Part shown: positions 27,939 to 39,173 of the stretch, piece by piece
Position numbering within the stretch: the first letter of the stretch is position 1
Layout of the letters: each line of letters starts with the position of its first letter
From: Cutibacterium acnes
Lineage (GTDB): Bacteria > Actinomycetota > Actinomycetes > Propionibacteriales > Propionibacteriaceae
Length of the DNA stretch: 64,000 nt
Direction of reading: 5' to 3'
Assembly: GCF_003030305.1 (NCBI RefSeq)
Contig: NZ_CP023676.1
Location: forward strand, 1,178,001 to 1,242,000
Notes under the pieces: model-generated
Database searches by the model: none
The model's input: only the letters and a program-made list of their open reading frames with translations
What the model was told of the DNA's origin: nothing
Program-made: the position numbers and the translations under genes

Positions 27939-30900
27939 ATGATCTTCGGCCACCACCCCCGACAGGGCCTTTATGATCCCCAATTCGAGCACGATGCTTG
28001 CGGGGTGGCCTTCGTGGCCACCATGACTGGGGTGGCTAGCCATAAGATCGTGGAGCAGGGTCTTGAGGCACTGCGTAACTTGGATCACCGTGGTGCCACT
28101 GGAGCCGACCCAGCCGCGGGGGATGGCGCCGGCATCCTCGTCCAGGTCCCTGACGCCTTCCTGCGGAGGACCACCGGAATCCGGCTGCCTGAGCCCGGAT
28201 CCTATGCCGTCGGTCTAGCCTTCATGCCTGTTGACGAGGCTCAGCGTGCTCGCGCCAGGGCTGCCATTGAACTCATCGCTGCTGATGAGGGCATCAAGGT
28301 GTTGGGTTGGCGTGAAGTTCCTGTGCATACCCATACTCTCTCCGAAATCTCGCTGGGTACTATGCCCCATTTTGAACACCTACTGATACGCGCTCGCGAT
28401 GGTCGTGTTGGCATGGACCTGGAACATTTAGCGTTCGTGCTGCGGCGGCGTGCCCAGCATGAAGCTGGGGTGTACTTTGCTTCGCTCTCTTCGCGCACGC
28501 TCGTCTACAAGGGCATGCTGACGACTCATCAACTCGAGGAGGTCTTCCCCGAACTCCATGACACAGATCTATCTAGCGCTGTCGCGCTGGTCCATTCGCG
28601 GTTCTCGACCAACACCTTCCCTTCATGGGAGCTGGCCCATCCGTACCGCCTTATTGCTCACAACGGCGAAATCAACACAGTGCGCGGTAACCGTAGCTGG
28701 ATGCAGGCTCGCGAAGCTCTGCTTCAGTCCGACCTCATTCCGGGCGATCTAGCCCGTCTCTACCCGATCTGCACCCCGTCTGGTTCGGACTCCGCCTCCT
28801 TTGACGAAGTTCTAGAGCTACTTCACCTGGGTGGACGCTCCTTGCCCCACGCCGTTCTTATGATGATCCCGGAGGCATGGCAAGAGAACACCGAGATGTC
28901 TCAGGAACTGCGCGACTTCTACGAGTTCCACTCTTTCCTCATGGAACCATGGGATGGTCCGGCTTGTGTCATTTTTACTGACGGTAACCAGATTGGTGCG
29001 GTGCTGGACCGCAACGGTCTGCGCCCGGCGCGCTACTGGGTGACCGACGACGGCCTTGTTGTCTTTGCCTCCGAGTCGGGGGTGCTTGACTTGCCGGACG
29101 CCCATGTCGTCGAGAAAGGACGACTTAAGCCAGGGCGGATGTTCCTGGTCGACCTGACAGAGCATCGGGTTGTTGACGATCTTGAGATTAAGGCTCGACT
29201 GGCCTCTGCTAAGCCTTATGGGGAATGGCTTGACCAGGGCCGCATCGACCTCGACGACCTGCCAGAGCGAACTCACATCATTCACTCTCACGCGTCGGTG
29301 ACGCGGCGTCAACAGCTTTTCGGATATACCTCTGAGGAGCTCAAGATGCTTGTCGCCCCCATGGCAAACCAGGGGATCGAGGCTACTGGAGCGATGGGAA
29401 CCGACACCCCGCTGGCCGTGCTATCTAACCGTCCGCGGATGCTCTGGGACTATTTCAGTCAGCTTTTCGCTCAGGTAACCAATCCGCCCTTGGACGCTAT
29501 TCGCGAGGAGCTTGTCACCTCCCTGACGGGCACCATCGGCCCGGAAGCGAACCTGCTTGAGCCTGGCCCGGAATCATGTCGGCAGGTGGTCGTCAACTAC
29601 CCGATCGTCGATTCCGACCAGCTTGCCAAGATCATTCACATCGACGCTGACGGGGAGCATCCGGATCGCAAAACCCACGTGGTGAGGGGCCTCTTTGTTG
29701 TCGAAGAGGGTGGCGAGGGCTTGCGTCGGCGTATCGAGGAGATTCGTGCCGAAGTTTCTGAGGCCATTGCTGAGGGGACTACCATCATTGTGCTCTCGGA
29801 CCGCCACGCCACTCGCGAGCTGGCGCCGATCCCGTCCCTGCTCCTCACCTCAGCTATCCACCACCACCTGGTGAGGGAGAAGACCCGTACCCGGGCCGGA
29901 CTCGTCGTCGAGGCTGGTGACGTTCGCGAAGTGCACCACGTCGCCCTCCTCATGGGTTATGGTGCCTCGGCTGTTAACCCGTATTTGCTCTTCGAGTCAG
30001 CCGAGGACATGGCCCGGCGCGAGGTGTGGGTGTCTACTGACCCTGAAACTGCTATCCATAACGTTTACAAGGCTCTTGGCAAGGGCGTCCTTAAGACGAT
30101 GAGCAAGATGGGTGTATCCACTATCTCGTCGTATACCGGAGCCCAGATCTTCGAGGCTACCGGGTTATCGCAGGAACTCATTGATGAGTACTTCACCGGA
30201 ACGACGAGTCGCATCGCGGGGGTCGGCCTGACCGAGATCGCTCAAGAGATTCTGGCTCGTCACCTCAGCGCGTATCCGGAGACAGGGGTGCGTCTGGCCC
30301 ACCGTACCCTCAAACCTGGCGGCCACTACCAGTGGCGTCGGGAGGGGGAGCAGCATCTCGTCGATCCCGAGTCGATATTCCGGCTGCAGTTGGCTGCGCG
30401 TACCAATGACTACGAGCAATTCCGTCGCTACACCGACCATATCAACGACAACTCAACCAGGCTTATGACCCTGCGGTCCCTGTTAGAGTTCCGTCACGAT
30501 CGTCCAGCAGTGCCGCTCGCGGAAGTCGAGCCAGCCAACGAGATCGTCAAGAGATTTTCCACAGGTGCGATGAGCTACGGCTCGATTTCCATAGAGGCGC
30601 ACCAAACCTTGGCCATCGCGATGAACCGGATTGGAGGCAAATCGAATACCGGAGAGGGTGGCGAGGATCCTGAGCGTCTCTACGATCCAGAACGTCGTTC
30701 GGCTATCAAGCAAGTGGCATCGGGACGATTCGGCGTAACCAGCGAGTACCTGGTCAACGCCGACGACATCCAGATCAAAATGGCTCAGGGAGCCAAACCG
30801 GGCGAGGGTGGTCAGCTCCCCGGCTCGAAGGTCTATCCGTGGGTAGCTAAAACTCGTCACTCGACCCCAGGCGTCGGACTCATCTCTCCGCCCCCGCACC

Positions 30901-32456
30901 ACGACATCTACTCCATCGAGGACCTCAAGCAGCTCATTCATGACCTCAAGTGCGTTAACCCTCGGGCTCGGATCCACGTCAAACTAGTGGCCGAGACCGG
31001 TGTTGGCACTGTTGCTGCCGGCGTTTCGAAGGCTAAGGCCGACGTTGTACTTATCTCGGGCCATGACGGTGGAACCGGTGCGGCTCCGCTAACCTCGATC
31101 AAGCATGCTGGTGGGCCCTGGGAACTAGGCCTGGCCGAGGCTCAACAGACCTTGCTGCTTAATGGTCTTCGTGACCGCATCGTGGTGCAGTGTGACGGTC
31201 AGCTCAAGACCGGACGCGACGTCGTCGTAGCTGCCTTGCTTGGCGCCGAAGAGTTTGGGTTCGCAACTACCGCGCTCATTGTCGAGGGATGCGTCATAAT
31301 GCGTAAGTGCCATACCGACACCTGCCCGGTAGGTGTGGCTACTCAGAATCCGGAATTGCGTGAGAAATTCGCCGGTGATCCCGACCACGTCGTCAACTTC
31401 ATGATGATGATGGCTGAGCAGACTCGCGAAATTCTCGCTGAGCTCGGATTCCGCTCCATTGACGAGGCTGTTGGCCATGTTGAGGCACTGGATACCCGCA
31501 AGGCCATCACGCACTGGAAGGCTAGGGGTCTTGACCTGTCGCCGATTTTGCATCAGGTGGACCTTCCCCACGGCTCCCCGCTGCGTCACGTTCGCGATCA
31601 GGATCATGACCTCGAGACAAGTCTCGATATGAAGCTCATCGACATGTGTACTGAGGCTTTGACTAATGGCACCCCCGTCCGTCAGGAGGTCAGCATTCGC
31701 AATGTCGACCGCACCGTGGGAACTATGTTGGGTAGCCGTGTGACGGTTGCCACCCAAGGCAAGGGTCTTCCTGATAACACCATCGACCTCACCTTCACCG
31801 GTACTGCTGGACAGAGTTTCGGCGCCTTCGTGCCACGGGGCATGACGATGAGGCTCATCGGTGACGCCAACGATTATGTCGGTAAGGGGCTCTCCGGCGG
31901 TCGGGTGATCGTCGCTCCACCGCTCAAAACGCCGTTTCAACCACGTGACCAGATCGTTGCTGGAAACGTCGTCGGTTACGGTGCCACCTCCGGTGAAATC
32001 CTGTTGTGTGGTCAAGCGGGCGAAAGATTCTGTGTGCGAAACTCGGGAGTCACTGCCGTTGTGGAGGGAGTTGGCGATCACGGTTGTGAATACATGACCG
32101 GGGGAGAAGTGCTGGTGCTTGGCGCTATCGGGCGGAACTTTGCTGCTGGCATGTCTGGCGGGATGGCTTGGGTGCGCAACCTCGACGTCAGCCGCCTCAA
32201 TGCAGATATGGTCGACGCCCTCCCGATGGAACAAGCCGATGTTGATCGGGTTACCGAGCTGCTGGAGCTGCACCAGACCGAGACTGGGTCCACCCTCGCC
32301 GGGGAGATTCTGGCACAAGGGGCTGGCGGAATTCGTGAGTCCTTTATGAAAGTGCTGCCGCGCGACTACGCCACGATGATGAAGGCCATGGTCGACGCTG
32401 AGGAGCACGGCCTGGACGAGAACGAGACGACGTTCATGGAGGTGTCTCATGGCTGA
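27939..32456 (+). CDS. gltB: Glutamate synthase (NADPH) large chain
   Basis: A 1505-residue subunit that makes glutamate from 2-oxoglutarate and glutamine. The N-terminal glutaminase starts at Cys21 (HDACGVAF) after a 20-residue propeptide removed in maturation. FMN-binding and catalytic blocks follow ([13 protein letters not shown] near 870, [12 protein letters not shown] near 950). The 3Fe-4S cluster cysteines are in [15 protein letters not shown] (about 1118-1130), and the GXGXG-rich beta-helix closes the protein. Length is normal. GAAAGGA precedes the ATG at 27939. It overlaps gltD by 8 bases. Confidence 0.97.
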   Translation: MIFGHHPRQGLYDPQFEHDACGVAFVATMTGVASHKIVEQGLEALRNLDHRGATGADPAAGDGAGILVQVPDAFLRRTTGIRLPEPGSYAVGLAFMPVDEAQRARARAAIELIAADEGIKVLGWREVPVHTHTLSEISLGTMPHFEHLLIRARDGRVGMDLEHLAFVLRRRAQHEAGVYFASLSSRTLVYKGMLTTHQLEEVFPELHDTDLSSAVALVHSRFSTNTFPSWELAHPYRLIAHNGEINTVRGNRSWMQAREALLQSDLIPGDLARLYPICTPSGSDSASFDEVLELLHLGGRSLPHAVLMMIPEAWQENTEMSQELRDFYEFHSFLMEPWDGPACVIFTDGNQIGAVLDRNGLRPARYWVTDDGLVVFASESGVLDLPDAHVVEKGRLKPGRMFLVDLTEHRVVDDLEIKARLASAKPYGEWLDQGRIDLDDLPERTHIIHSHASVTRRQQLFGYTSEELKMLVAPMANQGIEATGAMGTDTPLAVLSNRPRMLWDYFSQLFAQVTNPPLDAIREELVTSLTGTIGPEANLLEPGPESCRQVVVNYPIVDSDQLAKIIHIDADGEHPDRKTHVVRGLFVVEEGGEGLRRRIEEIRAEVSEAIAEGTTIIVLSDRHATRELAPIPSLLLTSAIHHHLVREKTRTRAGLVVEAGDVREVHHVALLMGYGASAVNPYLLFESAEDMARREVWVSTDPETAIHNVYKALGKGVLKTMSKMGVSTISSYTGAQIFEATGLSQELIDEYFTGTTSRIAGVGLTEIAQEILARHLSAYPETGVRLAHRTLKPGGHYQWRREGEQHLVDPESIFRLQLAARTNDYEQFRRYTDHINDNSTRLMTLRSLLEFRHDRPAVPLAEVEPANEIVKRFSTGAMSYGSISIEAHQTLAIAMNRIGGKSNTGEGGEDPERLYDPERRSAIKQVASGRFGVTSEYLVNADDIQIKMAQGAKPGEGGQLPGSKVYPWVAKTRHSTPGVGLISPPPHHDIYSIEDLKQLIHDLKCVNPRARIHVKLVAETGVGTVAAGVSKAKADVVLISGHDGGTGAAPLTSIKHAGGPWELGLAEAQQTLLLNGLRDRIVVQCDGQLKTGRDVVVAALLGAEEFGFATTALIVEGCVIMRKCHTDTCPVGVATQNPELREKFAGDPDHVVNFMMMMAEQTREILAELGFRSIDEAVGHVEALDTRKAITHWKARGLDLSPILHQVDLPHGSPLRHVRDQDHDLETSLDMKLIDMCTEALTNGTPVRQEVSIRNVDRTVGTMLGSRVTVATQGKGLPDNTIDLTFTGTAGQSFGAFVPRGMTMRLIGDANDYVGKGLSGGRVIVAPPLKTPFQPRDQIVAGNVVGYGATSGEILLCGQAGERFCVRNSGVTAVVEGVGDHGCEYMTGGEVLVLGAIGRNFAAGMSGGMAWVRNLDVSRLNADMVDALPMEQADVDRVTELLELHQTETGSTLAGEILAQGAGGIRESFMKVLPRDYATMMKAMVDAEEHGLDENETTFMEVSHG

Positions 32457-33921
32457 TCTGCACGGCTTTATGAATGTGACTCGACAGGAGGCGGAGCGTC
32501 GTCCAGTCGAAGAGCGCGTCCAGGACTGGAAAGAGGTCTACCCAGGCGGACCTGGTCACGCTCTGCTGCCCATCATTACAGACCAAGCGAGCCGGTGCAT
32601 GGACTGTGGTGTGCCCTTCTGCCATACCGGCTGTCCGTTGGGTAATCTCATCCCTGACTGGAACGACCTCATCTGGCGAGACGAATGGCGCGAGGCTCTC
32701 AGCTGTTTGCAGACCACCAACAACTTTCCAGAGTTCACCGGTCGATTGTGCCCCGCTCCATGCGAGACGGCGTGTGTCGAAGGGCTTAACCGCGTCCCGG
32801 TAACGATTAAGAACGTTGAGGTTGCCATCATTGATAAGGCCTGGGAAGACCGCCGCGTCATTCCAGTGGTGCCTGAGTGGCATTCACTCAAGACGGCTGC
32901 AGTGGTCGGATCTGGCCCCGCAGGACTGGCAACCGCCCAGCAGCTCACCCGTGCTGGGCATACGGTCGTCGTCTACGAGCGTGACGACGCCATCGGCGGG
33001 TTGCTGCGTTATGGCATTCCGGATTTTAAGATGGAAAAGTCGGTTCTCGACCGTCGGATTAAGCAGATGGCGTTGGAGGGTACCGTCTTCAAGACGAATA
33101 CTGAGATCGGCGTCGATATCACTGGCGAGCAGCTACGCGAGCGGTTTGACGCCGTCGTCTTGGCTACTGGTGCCACCGTTCCACGCATGCTGGATGCTCC
33201 AGGTATTGGGCTCGACGGGGTCTGTTATGCCATGGAGTATCTCACTCAGCAAAACCGCGTCGTGGCGGGGGCAGAGGTGCTTGATCAGATCCGCGCCGAC
33301 GGTAAGCACGTCGTCATCATCGGTGGCGGAGACACTGCCAACGACTGTGTAGGCACCGCAGTGCGTCAGGGCGCGGCCTCAATTACCCAGCTGCAGTACA
33401 ACCCGGAGCCGCCCAAGGACCGATCGGCTAACTATCCCTGGCCCACTTATCCGCTCATTTTACGGGTCTCCAGCTCCAATGAAGAGGGCGGACAGCGGGT
33501 GTACTCGACCAACACCGTCGAGATCGTCAGTAATGACCGGGGCCACGTCAAGGCAGTTCGGGTGGTCTCAGGCCATCGCGATGAGAACCGGGTGTTTATT
33601 GCGGACGAGGGCAGCGAACATGATCTGCCGGCCGACCTAGTGATCTTTGCGATGGGATTCGCTCATCCGGAGTATGACGGTGTTGTTGCCGAGCTGGGGC
33701 TGGAACTTGACGGACGGGGCAATATTATCAGAAATGATGCGTATGAGACTAATGTGCCGGGGGTTTTCGCCTGTGGTGACGCTGGCCGCGGGCAGTCCCT
33801 CGTGGTGTGGGCCATCGCGGAGGGACGCGCAGCTGCTCACGGTGTTGATGCGTATCTCAAAGGATCACCGTCGGTGCTACCGAAGCCGGTAAAACCGTCG
33901 GATCGTCAGATGACGGTGTAG
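32449..33921 (+). CDS. gltD: Glutamate synthase small chain
   Basis: A 490-residue flavoprotein that passes electrons from NADPH to GltB. Two 4Fe-4S cysteine groups lie near the N-terminus ([16 protein letters not shown] near 50 and CPAPCETAC near 103). The FAD Rossmann loop is [12 protein letters not shown] (about 150), the NADPH loop is [11 protein letters not shown] (about 288) and the C-terminal FAD site is [19 protein letters not shown]. It overlaps gltB by 8 bases, so the subunits are co-translated. Confidence 0.97.
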   Translation: MADLHGFMNVTRQEAERRPVEERVQDWKEVYPGGPGHALLPIITDQASRCMDCGVPFCHTGCPLGNLIPDWNDLIWRDEWREALSCLQTTNNFPEFTGRLCPAPCETACVEGLNRVPVTIKNVEVAIIDKAWEDRRVIPVVPEWHSLKTAAVVGSGPAGLATAQQLTRAGHTVVVYERDDAIGGLLRYGIPDFKMEKSVLDRRIKQMALEGTVFKTNTEIGVDITGEQLRERFDAVVLATGATVPRMLDAPGIGLDGVCYAMEYLTQQNRVVAGAEVLDQIRADGKHVVIIGGGDTANDCVGTAVRQGAASITQLQYNPEPPKDRSANYPWPTYPLILRVSSSNEEGGQRVYSTNTVEIVSNDRGHVKAVRVVSGHRDENRVFIADEGSEHDLPADLVIFAMGFAHPEYDGVVAELGLELDGRGNIIRNDAYETNVPGVFACGDAGRGQSLVVWAIAEGRAAAHGVDAYLKGSPSVLPKPVKPSDRQMTV

Positions 33922-33957
33922 TCCCGAGGTGATCTCTTAGGCTCGACAGGAGGCGCC

Positions 33958-34287
33958 GTGCAGGAGGAAACTGCTGGGGTGAACGGTAACGAGGAGGAGC
34001 TCGACTCGATGATTCGCCACGCCAAAGCGCTGACGTGGGTGTGCGTGGCACTGTTTGTGGTACTCGATGTCATCGGTCTTACGGCACCTAGCCAGAGTGA
34101 TCCACGATTCGTCCTGGGCGCCTTTGGTGGGGCCGCGTCCTTCTTGGGCATCATTGGTGCGGGTGTCTGGTGGGCCTCCTTGGCCTCCCAGCGGAGGGCT
34201 CGTGTCTTGGATGACCGTCTCGATTGTGAACTCGACATCGAAGACGATGCCAGGGGCAATGACCGGCGTGAGCCGCCGGCTGTCTAG
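33958..34287 (+). CDS. Two-pass membrane protein, unknown function
   Basis: A 109-residue protein that I do not recognise. An acidic start is followed by two hydrophobic segments (about 25-45 and 54-76), with a charged tail rich in Asp, Glu and Arg. The start is GTG at 33958, eight bases after ACAGGAGG. It lies 36 bases after gltD and 9 bases before the PBP4B-like gene, and may be co-transcribed with gltBD. Confidence 0.65.
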   Translation: MQEETAGVNGNEEELDSMIRHAKALTWVCVALFVVLDVIGLTAPSQSDPRFVLGAFGGAASFLGIIGAGVWWASLASQRRARVLDDRLDCELDIEDDARGNDRREPPAV

Positions 34288-34290
34288 TCT
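34285..34290 (+). promoter_or_regulatory. TAGTCT box, candidate -10 for a leaderless transcript
   Basis: TAGTCT ends six bases before the ATG at 34297, which has no Shine-Dalgarno. It overlaps the stop codon of the preceding gene and matches the spacing seen at 17111, 51556 and 55278. Confidence 0.4.
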
Positions 34291-34296
34291 GTCGCC

Positions 34297-36486
34297 ATGA
34301 TCGACGATATCCGACGCAGAACCGTACTGGGTGCTTCAATGACAGCGATTGTCACTGCACCGCTGGCAGACCGGACATTACGAGCGTTCGGATCTGACAC
34401 TCGGGGCCTGACGATTCACCTCGTAGGTGCCCCGACAACGAGCCGGGTGGAAGTGCGAGGTCTCGACGGTCGCATCCGTCGATTCTCTACCCGTCCGGAG
34501 GCCTTGTCGCGGGTTGCTATCGTGAGCGTCCCGTCACGCAGGTTCGCGGTGCGCATGGATTCAGGACGCTGGCGGTGGCTAGTCAGAGGTGATGCTGACC
34601 AAGTGTGGATCATGCGTGACGGCGACCATGAGGATCCCGCCACCTATCGCACTGCCCTCCCGGTCCCGTCCGAAGGCGTGCGAGTGATGTCCGGGCGGTG
34701 TTGGATCAGCGTCGACTGGTTGGCGAGGGCCGCCGGTTGGCCTCTGTCGAGGGGGGCAGTTCCATTCGATGGACTGTCTAGTGTTCCGTCTGACCTGCTG
34801 ACGGTGCGACGCGGTGGCGACGTCGAGACCTTCGACACTCGCCGCAATCTTCATGCCCGCAACTTCGAGGAGAAGTTCTTCCACGACGAGCCCAACCTCA
34901 TGATCCAGCCAGTCGATGGGATGGTCGTTGGTGGACAGTACTGGCTTACCGCCGGTGTCGTGCGGCGGCTGTGGGATGTCAGGTTGGTTAGGGTCGGCCG
35001 TCAACTTATCGCCTTGGAACGGATGCATGTTGGATTTGATGTGCTTGGCACCAGCCGCGACGTCGGCGCTCTGGGATTTGATCAGTCTAAGTTGGCCAGA
35101 GTCGGCTCTTGGATCGACGATCAGGTCAAGGCCGGGTTTTCCGGAACGAGTGTGCTGGTCTGCCGTCATGGCCAGATTGCCTGGCGTCATCATGCCGGTC
35201 AGGCCCTCAAGTACTCCACCGAGGTCATTGACCACACGGTGCACAAGGCGCGACTGCTACCCCCTGCCAAACAGGTTCCCGTGACGGCTACGACTCGTTT
35301 CGATATCGCCTCGAATACCAAAATGTATGCGGTCAACCTGGCTTTGCAGATGCTTGTGGGGCAGGGGCGGATCGACCTGTCGCGTCAGGTGTGTACCTTT
35401 CCCGGCTGGGAGGCTTTCCGGGACGAGTCGACGGTCTACACCGGCTCGTGGACGGTCGGGGGCCCCGGCGGTATCAAAAGCCCATTCACTGGCAAGAAGA
35501 CCATCCGACTGGTCGACCTCATGCATCATCGAGGTGGGCTCGTTCCGGATCCGCAATATCCCAACGCGACAGTGGCAGGCGAGTTATACCTGCAGAACCT
35601 CGACGACATCTCGAACCGTACTGACGTGATCGACCGGATCTGCCGTACACCTCTCATGTATGCACCGCACACCGAGAGGGCGTACAGCGACGTCGACTAC
35701 ATGATCCTTGGCCTGATCGTCGAGCAGGTCGTCGGTAAACGCCTCGACGAATACCTCCAAGAGGGCGTTTACCGTCGCCTGGGGCTCGAGCGGACTGGAT
35801 TCCGGCCACTTGACATCAGGACACCCCCCGACCTCATTGCTGCGACCGAGCTGAACGGTAACACCCGGGACGGTAATGTCGGCTTCGGCACTCGTCCTGA
35901 CGGCAGCCCGGTGTTCATCCGTACCCAGACTATTCGTGGGCAGGTTCAGGACGAGAAAGCCTTCTACACCATGTCTGGGGTGTCGGGGCATGCGGGGCTT
36001 TTCTCCACCGCTGACGATCTGGGGGTGCTGCTGCAGTTGATGTCCAACGAGGGCATGTACCAGGGCCGAGAGTACTTCCCCGCCGATGTGCAGCGTCGGT
36101 TTCTCACCCCTGATGGTGATAGCGCGACTTACGGGTTGGGTTGGAGAACGAACGGCTACTACTACTTCCATGGCGGGCCAAGTAAGGCAGCCTTCGGGCA
36201 TACCGGCTGGACCGGGACAATCACAATGGTCGATCCGATACGTGACATCCAGATCGTGCTGTTGACTAATATGCGTCACAGCCCGGTCGTTGAGCCACCG
36301 AACGAGTTTGCTGCTGGGGCCTTCCCGCTTGCGCATTATGTGGGGCTCATCTCTCGAGTGTATTCGGCATTGGCTGAGGACGGGAGAGTGACCGACGTTG
36401 ATGCACCGTTACTCGAACGTGCCGCTTCTTCACCAACCAGCTCACATCGGTTTCGTGTTGTTCCCCGTCGTCGCAGTAGTCGATAG
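34297..36486 (+). CDS. PBP4B-like serine beta-lactamase-fold hydrolase, probably exported
   Basis: A 729-residue protein. It starts with a twin-arginine-like signal (RRRTVLGAS, then a short hydrophobic run to about residue 25). Residues about 115-250 contain paired WISVDWLARAAGW/YWLTAGVVRRLW repeats like copper-amine-oxidase N-terminal or stalk domains. From about 265 a class C beta-lactamase/PBP fold follows: SNTK (339-342) gives the Ser-Lys pair, YSD (463-465) the Tyr, and HTG (635-637) replaces KTG. The block DEKAFYTMSGVSGHAGLFS is typical of the YfeW/PBP4B family, which are weak D,D-carboxypeptidases. The start has no Shine-Dalgarno but a -10-like box. Cell-wall trimming is the likely role. 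Confidence 0.8.
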   Translation: MIDDIRRRTVLGASMTAIVTAPLADRTLRAFGSDTRGLTIHLVGAPTTSRVEVRGLDGRIRRFSTRPEALSRVAIVSVPSRRFAVRMDSGRWRWLVRGDADQVWIMRDGDHEDPATYRTALPVPSEGVRVMSGRCWISVDWLARAAGWPLSRGAVPFDGLSSVPSDLLTVRRGGDVETFDTRRNLHARNFEEKFFHDEPNLMIQPVDGMVVGGQYWLTAGVVRRLWDVRLVRVGRQLIALERMHVGFDVLGTSRDVGALGFDQSKLARVGSWIDDQVKAGFSGTSVLVCRHGQIAWRHHAGQALKYSTEVIDHTVHKARLLPPAKQVPVTATTRFDIASNTKMYAVNLALQMLVGQGRIDLSRQVCTFPGWEAFRDESTVYTGSWTVGGPGGIKSPFTGKKTIRLVDLMHHRGGLVPDPQYPNATVAGELYLQNLDDISNRTDVIDRICRTPLMYAPHTERAYSDVDYMILGLIVEQVVGKRLDEYLQEGVYRRLGLERTGFRPLDIRTPPDLIAATELNGNTRDGNVGFGTRPDGSPVFIRTQTIRGQVQDEKAFYTMSGVSGHAGLFSTADDLGVLLQLMSNEGMYQGREYFPADVQRRFLTPDGDSATYGLGWRTNGYYYFHGGPSKAAFGHTGWTGTITMVDPIRDIQIVLLTNMRHSPVVEPPNEFAAGAFPLAHYVGLISRVYSALAEDGRVTDVDAPLLERAASSPTSSHRFRVVPRRRSSR

Positions 36487-36584
36487 ACCATCTTCTTGGA
36501 TACGGGAGCATGACTCCGGACGTGACTGCAGCCCCTAGCAATGAGGCCGGAGCAACAGTGGTGCAATTACTGTGTATCAGATCA

Positions 36585-37232
36585 TCACTTCAGCTCGGGA
36601 TGGGCTGAAGTGTCAGGGCTGTCAACCACGTCGCCTTCAATGATGGTGTTGTGGGGGTTGCGACGCATCGCCAGCGAGATAGAGCTTGTGATCTTGCGGA
36701 TTCCTACGGCAATGGCAAGGTTAGCAACGCCATAGAGCAGTACCCCGAGCGCTAGCAGCCAGCTCATGGCCACTACGCCGAATCCAGGATGAACGAGGAT
36801 GACGATGCCCAGGACGAATAGACTGATGCCACCCCCAAACATCCAGCCCCAGGCTTTCTGCGTGACGAGTCTCAAGGGCAGGGCGAAACTGGTAGCAAAC
36901 ACGCCCAGGAGCACCAGCCACACTCCCATGAAGATGGCAATGACGTGCAAGGAGAATCCAGGATGAAGGATGAGGATCACGCCGATGATGATGCCGATGA
37001 TGCCCCAGCCCTTCATGAATCCGGTGCCGGCCATGCCATGGAGGGCCTGGGCATTGACAAGGGTCATGACGGAGTCGATGATGGCGTAGATACCGACGAT
37101 GATCACAAGAGCAGTCATCGTCTGGCGGGACCAGAGCAGGGCCACCACTGCGGCAACGATTGCGAGGATCCCCTTGGTGAACGGAATCCACCAGATCGAC
37201 TTCCAGGTCTTGCTGAGGGTCTGTGACGACAT
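36585..37232 (-). CDS. HdeD-family membrane protein (DUF308)
   Basis: A 215-residue protein with six hydrophobic segments arranged as three repeated pairs (about 16-60, 72-120, 128-180), the HdeD layout. The repeats share an LHPGF/VHPGF motif at the start of the third and fifth segments. In E. coli HdeD acts in acid resistance, by an unknown mechanism. No clear ribosome binding site precedes the ATG at 37232. It lies 9 bases after the end of the RpiR-type regulator on the same strand, so co-transcription is possible. An 8-bp inverted repeat (36587-36594/36604-36611) spans its 3' end. Confidence 0.75.
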   Translation of the reverse strand: MSSQTLSKTWKSIWWIPFTKGILAIVAAVVALLWSRQTMTALVIIVGIYAIIDSVMTLVNAQALHGMAGTGFMKGWGIIGIIIGVILILHPGFSLHVIAIFMGVWLVLLGVFATSFALPLRLVTQKAWGWMFGGGISLFVLGIVILVHPGFGVVAMSWLLALGVLLYGVANLAIAVGIRKITSSISLAMRRNPHNTIIEGDVVDSPDTSAHPELK

Positions 37233-37241
37233 GCGTTAAGT

Positions 37242-38114
37242 CTACGTGAGGGACTTTCTGTGCGTGCTTACCGCGGTTCGCGTACTACTCAGGAGGGTCT
37301 CGAGGTCATCCATGCACAGCTGGGCGACGCGCGCGAAAAGAAAGTCCACAACGGCTAGCTGTGCCATCCGACTGGACATCGCACCTGCGCGAACCTGCGT
37401 TTCGCGTGCTGAAGTGACGAGGACGTGGTCGGCAAGCCGTCCGACGGGAGAGTCGGGTAGGCCTGTCATAGCGACAGTAGTAGCGCCGTGCTTTTGCGCC
37501 ACGGTGAGAGCCTCAACGACTTCTTGGGTGTTACCGCTAAAAGAGATTCCTAAGGCTACGCAGGGACGTTTACACAATGCGGCATGAACAAGCTGCATAT
37601 GGGTGTCTTGATGATGCTGGCAGACAAGGCCAATGCGTTCCAGTTTCTCAGATAGGTCGCTTGCGACAAGACCGCTGGATCCGACCCCGAAAAGCGCAGT
37701 CCGCGGGGCGATCGAGATAGCGCTGGCGACAGCCTCAAGCTCGTCGGCGTCAACGGTCCGCGCAGTATTCTCAATCGTGCGAGCCTCATGGAACGCGATC
37801 TTCGTGATCATTTGGGTTAGAGAGTCGTCGAGAGTAATAGTGCCTTCAGCCACTGAGGACCTCTCTAGCTCGAGGGTGCGTCGAGATAAGTCGCGCGCAA
37901 GCTCGGTGCGAAGCTCCCGATAACCACTCATCCCAAGGGCTCGGCAAAAGCGCACGACAGTCGCGGGGGATACGCCGGCAGCCTCAGCAAGTTGGCTCGT
38001 TGAAGCAGCGAGTGTCCAGTCGGGCTTGGCCAGTATGACGGCGGCAACCTGGGCCTCTGCAGGACGCATGGTCGTTCTGGCCATATCGATCCGAGGCAGC
38101 AGGCTGTCATCCAT
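37242..38114 (-). CDS. RpiR/MurR-family transcriptional regulator
   Basis: A 290-residue regulator: an N-terminal helix-turn-helix domain (about 1-77; AEAAGVSPATVVRFCRALG is the recognition region) and a C-terminal SIS sugar-phosphate-binding domain (about 110-250; LFGVGSSGLVASDL and GISFSGNTQEVVEAL). Homologues next to murQ and murP (MurR) sense MurNAc-6-phosphate. I start it at 38114, nine bases after GGAAGG; earlier in-frame ATGs lack spacing or lie inside the candidate operator. It is divergent from murQ and is expected to control that operon and itself. Confidence 0.88.
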   Translation of the reverse strand: MDDSLLPRIDMARTTMRPAEAQVAAVILAKPDWTLAASTSQLAEAAGVSPATVVRFCRALGMSGYRELRTELARDLSRRTLELERSSVAEGTITLDDSLTQMITKIAFHEARTIENTARTVDADELEAVASAISIAPRTALFGVGSSGLVASDLSEKLERIGLVCQHHQDTHMQLVHAALCKRPCVALGISFSGNTQEVVEALTVAQKHGATTVAMTGLPDSPVGRLADHVLVTSARETQVRAGAMSSRMAQLAVVDFLFARVAQLCMDDLETLLSSTRTAVSTHRKSLT

Positions 38115-38125
38115 GTGAAACATCC

Positions 38126-38154
38126 TTCCATTAAAGTTGGATTTTGTGTACAAT
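38126..38154 (+). promoter_or_regulatory. murQ promoter with overlapping palindromic operator candidate
   Basis: TACAAT (38149-38154) is a good -10 for murQ, with a weak -35 (TTCCAT, 38126-38131) 17 bases upstream. The 10-base palindrome TTGTGTACAA (38144-38153) overlaps the -10, where a bound RpiR-type repressor would block polymerase. On the other strand the site reads TGATTGTACACAA, close to TGATTGATACACAA just before the EIIB gene at 44528. Confidence 0.5.
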
Positions 38155-38239
38155 CATTTCACGCCGTGGGGACGGCGCGTTTCGTGGTGTGTCATCGCAG
38201 ACATGGAACCACAAAGTCTCGATTCGGGGAGGAGATTCC

Positions 38240-39154
38240 ATGGACAGCCTGACGAATCTTGCAACGACTGAGGGAAGGAACCCGGCCAGCGAAGAACTCG
38301 ACCAGTTGCCGACCCTCGACGTGCTCCGCCTCATGAATGACGAGGATCACCGCGTTCCGGATGCTATCGCTTCTCAACTTTCAGCCATCGCTGCCGTCGT
38401 GGAGGCTGCAGTAAAGGGTCTGTCGGCCGGAGGCCGTTTGATCTATGCCGGTGCCGGAACGAGTGGGCGTCTAGGGGTCCTCGATGCGGCGGAATGCCCA
38501 CCGACGTTTAGCACCAACCCCACGATGGTCGTCGGCCTCATCGCAGGTGGACAGCAGGCGATGTTTCAGGCCGTGGAGGGAGCTGAAGACGATGCGGATC
38601 GTGGCGCTGAGGAGTTGAACATGCTTCAGCCTGGGCCCCACGACGTCGTCGTCGGTCTGGCAGCCTCAGGACGAACTCCTTGGGTTCTAGGTGTGGTGCG
38701 CGCTGCGAAGCGAGCTGGGGCAGTGACGGCTTCAGTATGTTGCAACCATCGTGCGGTCATCAGCAGCGAAGTAGACCTTCCGGTGGAAATCGACGCTGGC
38801 CCTGAGGTTCTCACGGGATCGACCCGCCTTAAAGCAGGGACCGCGCAGAAGCTGGTCCTCAACATGATCTCCACGGCAACCATGGTCGGCCTAGGTAAAA
38901 CATATGGCAACCTTATGGTTGACGTCTCTCCGAGCAACGAGAAGCTACGGCAGCGGGCCATGTCCATTGTCATGGCTGCCACGGGATGCTCCTGTGATGA
39001 TGCCATCACGGCGTTGCACGAGGCTGGCGGACATGCCAAGACGGCCATTGTCATGGTGCTGTTGGGGATGACTGCGACTCAAGCTCGAGCCCGACTGGCT
39101 GAAGCGGGCGGCGTAGTCCGGGTAGCCGTCGATGAGAACCACCTTCGCCTGTGA
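38240..39154 (+). CDS. murQ: N-acetylmuramic acid 6-phosphate etherase
   Basis: A 304-residue SIS-domain lyase that splits MurNAc-6-phosphate into GlcNAc-6-phosphate and D-lactate. It has GAGTSGRLGVLDAAECPPTF (71-90) with catalytic Glu85, EGAEDD with Glu116, GLAASGRTPWV and STRLKAGTAQK blocks, all typical of MurQ. The start at 38240 follows GGGGAGGAG and begins where homology begins. It is the first gene of the 38.2-46.5 kb run. Confidence 0.96.
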   Translation: MDSLTNLATTEGRNPASEELDQLPTLDVLRLMNDEDHRVPDAIASQLSAIAAVVEAAVKGLSAGGRLIYAGAGTSGRLGVLDAAECPPTFSTNPTMVVGLIAGGQQAMFQAVEGAEDDADRGAEELNMLQPGPHDVVVGLAASGRTPWVLGVVRAAKRAGAVTASVCCNHRAVISSEVDLPVEIDAGPEVLTGSTRLKAGTAQKLVLNMISTATMVGLGKTYGNLMVDVSPSNEKLRQRAMSIVMAATGCSCDDAITALHEAGGHAKTAIVMVLLGMTATQARARLAEAGGVVRVAVDENHLRL

Positions 39155-39173
39155 ATCTTCCAGGGAGGAAGTC

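Noticed and set aside
31125-32450. 441-codon open frame on the minus strand opposite gltB
   Set aside because: It lies wholly inside the strongly conserved gltB frame, has no ribosome binding site and encodes no recognisable protein; long antisense frames are expected in GC-rich DNA.
38111-38153. Longer regulator start at 38153 or 38123
   Set aside because: The ATG at 38123 directly abuts the GGAAGG ribosome binding site, and the one at 38153 lies inside the palindromic operator candidate; 38114 has proper spacing.
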